Below are positions 58,560 through 64,000 of a stretch of 64,000 nucleotides of DNA, one piece after another; positions within the stretch are counted from its first letter, which is position 1, and each line of letters begins with the position of its first letter. Location of the stretch: positions 18,042,001-18,106,000 of the forward strand of contig OZ316896.1 of NCBI GenBank assembly GCA_973895155.1, given 5' to 3'. The translations under genes were made by a program, and so were the position numbers. The notes under the pieces were generated by a model. It had not been told where the DNA came from. It did no database searches and saw only the letters and a list, made by a program, of their open reading frames with translations. This DNA comes from Marsupella aquatica. Taxonomy: Eukaryota; Marchantiophyta.

Positions 58560-58930
58560 TAAGTGCACACTCCCAGGTAGAAGCATCTGGTGTGCACTAA
58601 ATCAAGTTTGCACTATCTGATAAGTGCAAATAGGTAACAATATGCACTTATTGGTAAGAGAGTATGCTTTATAGTGAACAGTCTCATGACTCCCAACCCA
58701 AATTGTATGTCCCTGCCCTAATTCAGTGTCCTACTCCATAAGTGCATTTTTTACTCTACTAAAAAAGGGCCACCCATTTATCAGTAAATGCAATTTCATG
58801 GGATTGTGCACTTACTGATAAGGATACTGATAAGGGTACATGTAAACTAATCAAAGGTTTGCACTTATAAACAAACATATCACGCCTGTTATGCACTTAA
58901 ACAAGGATGCAACAAGTGCAAACTTTATGT
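58560..58930. repeat. Block of repeated AAGTGCA / TGCACTT words in both orientations
   Basis: TAAGTGCACAC, TGTGCACTAAA, TTGCACTATCTGATAAGTGC, ATGCACTTATTGG, ATAAGTGCATT, GTGCACTTACTGATAAGG, TTGCACTTATAAAC, ATGCACTTAAAC and CAAGTGCAAAC occur within 370 bp. The mixed orientations give many potential hairpins. It may be a decayed miniature element. Confidence 0.6.
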
Positions 58931-59164
58931 AGAGAAAACAAAGAACGGGACGCCTTGCAGTACTCCAAGGGTTAGATTAATGGAGTTTGTACTTAGAAAG
59001 ACTCGACTGAATATTACTATAAAAGTGCCAATTGAAGTCTATGTTTAAGGGCCTAGGTCTAGACTAAAGCCTCTAGACCCGGTTTGAACTGATGAACACA
59101 TTGTTGTGTTGTTCGACACAAGAACTTGTCATTTGTCGGCTCCAAAAGGGGTCAAATGTTGCAT

Positions 59165-59320
59165 ATTTGCCTATATTCCCCGGATGGCTGGGACTGAACA
59201 GGTCGGGACAGGCCGGATCAGGGTCAGGACAGGCCAGGGTAGGGTCAGGCTGGGGCAGGTCGGGGCCAGGACAACTGGGTGGGACACATTTGGATGTCGG
59301 GGTCCAGACCCCTCATTTGT
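59165..59320. repeat. GC-rich minisatellite, GGTCGGGACAGGCC type
   Basis: AACAGGTCGGGACAGGCCGG, ATCAGGGTCAGGACAGGCCA, GGGTAGGGTCAGGCTGGGGC, AGGTCGGGGCCAGGACA. Preceded by TTGCATATTTGCC and TATTCCCCGG, and followed by GGGGTCCAGACCCCTCATTT, words shared with the arrays at 20.2 and 18.3 kb. Overlapping open frames are compositional. Confidence 0.75.
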
Positions 59321-59534
59321 TGGAAAAATCCAAACAGGGCCTCTAGACCGTAACTCCCAATACAGACAAAATTGATAATGAGGTTCATTAAGATCAAAAT
59401 TAAAATGAGGATGGACAAAAGTGACATTGACTTTAAATAAAGACAAAACTGAAATGAGAAAGGACAGAAAACAAGGATGGGCAAAGACTAACCAAAATAG
59501 CATATAAATTTTATTGTGCAGATTTTTCTTCATA

Positions 59535-59569
59535 TCTATTTATGTTCAAGAAACAGGTCATCGGGCTAG
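59535..59569 (+). mobile_element. Helitron-like 3' end without an adjacent array
   Basis: TGTT-CAAGA-AACA (59543-59555), a 4-bp stem, is followed by GGTCATCGGGCTAG ending at 59569, then T. The tail matches GGTATTGGGCTAG at 30006-30017. The GC-rich minisatellite lies about 250 bp upstream and may belong to the same element. Confidence 0.4.
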
Positions 59570-59633
59570 TACATATAATGAATGCAAGCTTGCTGACAAT
59601 TTTTTTTTGTTTTGATACACCACTGATCTCTAA

Positions 59634-59692
59634 ATTACTGACCTCTAAATGGGTCTTGATAGTATGCTGTAAGATATTTAGAGGTCAGTAAT
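59634..59692. repeat. 17-bp perfect inverted repeat
   Basis: ATTACTGACCTCTAAAT (59634-59650) pairs with ATTTAGAGGTCAGTAAT (59676-59692) over a 25-nt loop. Confidence 0.85.
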
Positions 59693-59694
59693 GT

Positions 59695-59850
59695 ACCCAT
59701 CTTTTCTAATTGGGGTCGTTCAGAATTACAAACAGGTGCACTAACTGTGTACATCTTTTGCCCCATCTGTGTACCCATGTTTTTTATTTGTGGTCCGTCA
59801 AAGTTACCAACAGACAGGTGTACTAACAGTGTACATCTTTTGCTCCATCT
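59695..59850. repeat. ~80-bp tandem duplication (two copies)
   Basis: TACCCATCTTTTCTAATTGG and TACCCATGTTTTTTATTTGT start units that share GGTCSTTCARARTTACMAACAG-like text and CTAACWGTGTACATCTTTTG. Confidence 0.75.
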
Positions 59851-59944
59851 TTGCTCAACTTCTCTCACAGTAATAGGTGTACATTCAGCACTGGTAATAA
59901 CAACAGGTCAGTTGGGGGGAAATTTTAGCAATATTATAGTAGGA

Positions 59945-61560
59945 CTAGCCCAATGCCCGTGCGTTGCACAAAAGATGTCAAGGTGATAAAAGATGCCGAG
60001 AAGAGACAAGATGTCGAGCTGATAAAAGATGACAAGGTGAAAAAAGATGTCAAGGTGAGAAAAATATGTCGAGGTAATAAAAGATGTTAAGGAGAGAAAA
60101 AATGTCAAGGGCTAGGTTGAAAAAAGATGTGAAGGTGAGAAAAGAAGTCGAGGTGAGAAACGATGTCAAGGTGACACAAGAAGTCGAATAGAGAAAAGGA
60201 TGTCGAGGAGAGAAAAGATGTCAAGGTGAGAAAAAATGTTGAGGTGAGCAAACAATGTCAAGATGATAAAAGAAGTCAAAGAGAGAAAAAGATGTCAAGG
60301 AGAGAAATGATGTTGAGGTGAGAAAAATCTGGACAAAAACATGACTTGTCCAGGTTCACAGAAAAGATGTTGAGGAGAGAAATTTGTTTTGAGATGGGAA
60401 AAAAATGAGGAGAGAAAATATGTCAAGTTGAACAAAAGATGTCGAGGAGAGCAAAATATGTTGAGGAGAAAAATGTGTGCCAAGGAGAGAAAAAAATGTT
60501 GAGCAAGAAAAGATGTAAGGTAGAGCAAATGATTTTGAGGTGAGAAAATAAACTTGACACTTTTCCACCCATAACCATGAACGGAAGGGGCAAGATGAAG
60601 CCTCTCCCTCCCTTTTTTCCCATCCATGTGCCCCTTCCCTTTTCTCCTTGCCTCTCCCCCTCTTTGTTTTGCTTCCAAGGCTTTTTTTAGATGATAAACT
60701 TCAAATTTTGTAAGACAATTGTGTTGCACGAAAGATGTTGAGGAGAGAAAAAATGCCAAGGTCAGCAAAAGATGTTGAGGGGAGAAAAGATCGAGGTGAG
60801 CGAGATGTTAAGGAGAGAAAAAGATTTTGAGGAGAGAAAAGATGTCATGGAGGAAAAGATGTTGAGTAGAGAAAAAGATGTTGAGTAGAGAAAAAGATGT
60901 TGAGATGAGATTGAAATAGATTCCAAGGAAAGGAGAGAAATGGTGTTGAGGAGAGAAAAAATGTTGAGATGAGAAAAACATTTCAAGGAGACAAAAGATG
61001 CTAAGGTGAGCAAAAAGATGTCGAGGAGAGAAAAAATGTGGAGAGAGATAGATTTTGAGATAACAAAAGGGTTTTTAGGCTAGGTAAAGATATCAAGGCA
61101 AGAAAAGATGTCATGAGAGGTGACAAAGATGACATAGATGAAAATGTAAGCTGCCTAAATCCAAATATGAGGACACATCAAAGACATTAATACCACACTC
61201 ATGCATATACCAACCTCGTCATATAGAACATTTTTGGTCAACCTTGCAAGACCCTCCTCATAATCCGGAAGCAAGACCTTAATACTTGTAGAAAATGTCG
61301 GGGTGAGGAAAAGATGTCGAGGTGAGGAAAAAATGTTGAAGGGAGCAAAAGATATCAAGTAGAGGGAAAGATGTCAAGGCAACACAAAGATGTTGAAGTG
61401 ATGCAAAGAAATGTAGGAAAGTGTTGCACAAAAGATGTTGAGGCAAGGAAAAGTGTCAAGATGAAGTCCAGGTGAGGAAAGTATGTTGAGGAAAGAAAAG
61501 ATTTTGAGGCCTTGTTATGCAAAAGATGTTGTGAAGGAAAAATGTCATTATGTCCAAAAA
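59945..61560 (-). mobile_element. Helitron-like 3' end with a ~1.6-kb GACATCTTTTCTC array
   Basis: On the minus strand, units such as CTTGACATCTTTTCTCACC run from about 61560 down to GTGC-AAC-GCAC (59969-59959), a 4-bp stem. GGGCATTGGGCTAG follows, ending at 59945, then T. The terminal word matches the plus-strand end at 30014. Inside the array the word TTTCGTGCAACAC or TTTTGTGCAACAC recurs near 60730 and 61430, each just after an ATCTT unit, like buried, decayed termini. Non-array inserts lie at 60330-60360, 60550-60720 and 61140-61290. Long minus-strand frames here are repeat translations. No helicase is seen. Confidence 0.55.
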
Positions 61561-62857
61561 AAATTTGTGTAAATAATGTTTGCATTTAGGGTTTGGTTGC
61601 AAAAGATTTACTGTTGTGTTGTAAATAATAAATGGTTGCCATCTCGCACCCCATGCTCTTGCCAAGCATGGTCGCACAAAGTGAGCAGTTTTTAGTTTTT
61701 TAATTTCATTAAAATTTTTGCTCTGCACTAAAGCATGCAACTATCCCCTGTTGTTTTCCTTTTCTTTTCACCATCTCTTCTTACTTTCCTCCATGTATTA
61801 AACTCTCCATGTACCAATTTCTCTCTATCCCTCTGCCTATTGCTGTATCTTTTGGGGAGTGTACTAATTATACTCCAATATAACCTCCATGATGAGAAAC
61901 CAAAAAATATATTCTAATTAGTTCCATAATCATTGTACCTTCAAGTACAATTGTCAACAAGTGTAATTAAAGCATGTAAAGTGGTCAGATGAACCTTGGT
62001 TTCTACAGTACATGTACTTTTCAAGTTTGCATGTGAAATAAAAATGAGGGGAGACACTAGGATGATTTTGGTGTCATCGAATGGTCATTAAAAATTTTCT
62101 TTTCAATGGACGATCTCAATTCTTTCCCACCTCTTCAGATATTTGTAAGCAGACAAAACCTAGAAATGGGCGGGATTCCATATTATAGAAGTAGAAACTG
62201 GTCATGTGCAAAAAGGGATGGCACCATGGTGTATGTTTAGGGCTGTCTTGCGTGTGGGAGGGCCCTTGAGTTTCCGGCACTCAAGTGAATGGGTGCCTCA
62301 ACCTCCTCCTTAGGCAGACCCGACTGGCAAGACTTGGAAACTTCCCTGCCCGCTTCCCGGCCCTTAAGGTCCTGAACCTTGATAATTGAGACAAGAGTAA
62401 GTTCACGCAAATCAAGAAGAGATTCTGTGCAAAATCAAAATACACTTTTTCCCAGCAATTTAGAAGTGCAGGGCCATAAAAGAATGGGCTCTGGACACTC
62501 ATGATGACCTTTAGACAAAAAGTGAAGGGTGCCAAAACATAAATCCAAAGTTAATTGCACAAAGTTGATCACTTGATCGGGTCAAAACGAGTGACAAAAT
62601 GGTAGAGTCTTGGTTTATGTTCTGACAAACTTTGGTCGGAGCTGGCAGCAACATTAGGGACTGGGACGGGCAGTGTATGGGACCCCAGGAGTAGGGGAGC
62701 ACTAATGGACTTAATGCACACTGATAGCCTTCTATCACCATCAGTACTTCTGTACTTGGAGTGCCTTGGACTGTAGAACAAGGGTTAACCAAGTCCCTCC
62801 TACATCTTGTGCACTTGTGTCCAAGACTGAACCATGTCACTCTGATGGGGAACCATT
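61561..62857. other. Intergenic, nothing secure
   Basis: A minus frame of 109 codons (62840-62511) and others show no recognised motif. Confidence 0.4.
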
Positions 62858-62990
62858 AAATGTTCTTAAAACACAATTACACTACACACTTGGATGCAAT
62901 AGACTTCGGGTTCTTCTTTGTTACACAGGGCAAATGTTCTTAAAACACAATTACACCACACACTTGGATGCAGTAGTCTTCAGCGCCATT
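62858..62990. repeat. ~78-bp period direct duplication
   Basis: AAATGTTCTTAAAACACAAT, TACACTACACACTTGGATGC at about 62858 and AAATGTTCTTAAAACACAAT, TACACCACACACTTGGATGC at about 62933, both continuing AGTAG(A/T)CTTC. Confidence 0.9.
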
Positions 62991-64000
62991 GCTTGACTCT
63001 ACGGCACAAGGCAATCTGCAGAATGTTCTTTTATGAAAAAATAATTTTAAAAATTTAATGGTATAATGAACTACTCTGACTTGAAAATTATTGGTGTGAT
63101 CTATGAAGTTCAAGCTACCAACCAAAAAAGCGGGGACTTTATGGACATATCTGACACTCAATCTTACCCTTAAAAATCTCTTCCTTGTGTCATAAGTTTA
63201 GATTGCCATGAATTTAGTTTCGAATGGAGTTGACCTGTTCCGCTAAATACAAAAAACGAAGCATGTTATATCCCAAGCCTGTTGGACTGGATATTGGATA
63301 CATTTTAACATTTATCTGGTGACTATAAAATCAGTAAGCAAGACATTGGCAAATGTGCAATCACCCCCCCACACACACACACACGATAATTATTCCATAC
63401 ATGACTGTCTACTTTATCGGTACACGGGTACAGTACTCAACCGAATGTCCAGTCCAGATCCGGATTCTTTCACCTGCCCTCCACTCCACTCCATTCCAAT
63501 CCCATATTTAATTTTATGTTGGCGCTACAAACGAGACGTTTGCCAGTGGAGGCGATAGGCAAACACTCCAACACACAAGCATGTCAGGCGACTGTCCCTC
63601 ATGGATTGGCTTCATGAGGAGCAGGGTAACCTACAAATCTCGTTAAGCTACAGTGTGACCTCGGAGAATGAACCCAGTATGGAGTTATTTTATTTTATGT
63701 TGTCTTGAACAGTGCATTCAATCTGGTCTACTGTCCTACGGAAAGTCGAACAAGACAAGTCCTCCTGTCCAGGTCTTTGCTGCCTGCCATCATTCGGTTG
63801 TTTCAATTTTTTCCCAGGATTTGATGACTGTAAATTGTTGGTACAGCGTAGGTGGGATCAGTCTGTTCTTTCGGTTTTTGCCTTGGATTTGGTTCTGTAA
63901 GTTTTGGTACAGTGTAGCTGTGTAGGGCGGCTCTCGAGTGACAGACAGTAAGTGAGGTCATTGGCAAGATGTCACGCGTTTTGCTCGTCATCTTGACGAC
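62991..64000. other. Intergenic to the right edge
   Basis: A (CA)n tract lies at 63364-63383. An ATG frame at 63668-63925 has no recognised features. No gene supported. Confidence 0.4.

Noticed and set aside
60295-60768. 157-codon minus-strand frame with FLSSTSF and FSPQH repeats
   Set aside because: Translation of the GACATCTTTTCTC array, not a protein gene.

Overview
The window reads as nuclear DNA of a land plant. The evidence is a class III (secretory plant) peroxidase, an OBL1-type triacylglycerol lipase and a DUF2431/BMT5-like protein. All three are interrupted by GT-AG introns of roughly 100-1,100 nt, and they sit in a large amount of non-coding, repeat-rich, mostly AT-leaning sequence. 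No bacterial operon, phage, CRISPR array, rRNA or convincing tRNA is visible. I cannot name the species. The moderate introns and low gene density do not decide between a bryophyte, a lycophyte and another lineage.

Three genes can be rebuilt exon by exon with matching phases: a DUF2431/BMT5-like Rossmann protein (+, 5588-7220, 3 exons, 234 aa), an OBL1-like lipase (+, 31983-35028, 5 exons, 553 aa) and a class III peroxidase (-, 47439-44423, 4 exons, 401 aa, with an unusual 71-residue C-terminal tail). A fourth, unrecognised three-exon gene is proposed on the minus strand (15097-14254, 165 aa). A decayed minus-strand two-exon fragment runs off the left edge (429-1). The genes are unrelated in function and do not form a pathway cluster.

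The rest is mobile-element debris and local duplications. Left part (0-13 kb): small tandem duplications and fragments of a 'TTGATGGACC' miniature element around the DUF2431 gene. 13-31 kb: a ~50-bp minisatellite, long imperfect palindromes, GC-rich minisatellites, two adjacent copies of the miniature element, and the first Helitron-like 3' end with its 'GACATCTTT' array. 31-35 kb: the lipase gene. 36-44 kb: a striking 197-bp inverted repeat (38279/39261), another miniature-element copy, a truncated LINE (40.1-41.2 kb), a possible LTR and tandem repeats that run up to the peroxidase 3' end. 48-64 kb: retroelement 3' ends, decayed tandem reverse-transcriptase-type copies (57.1-58.4 kb), a 346-bp terminal-inverted-repeat element (55.2-55.6 kb), and three more Helitron-like 3' ends with long GACATC-type arrays (52.1-52.8 and 59.5-61.5 kb).

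The least expected observations are the peroxidase tail, the repeated coupling of a short-hairpin/CTAG terminus to a GACATCTT array, and the long, nearly perfect inverted repeat. No new enzymatic or defence system is evident.
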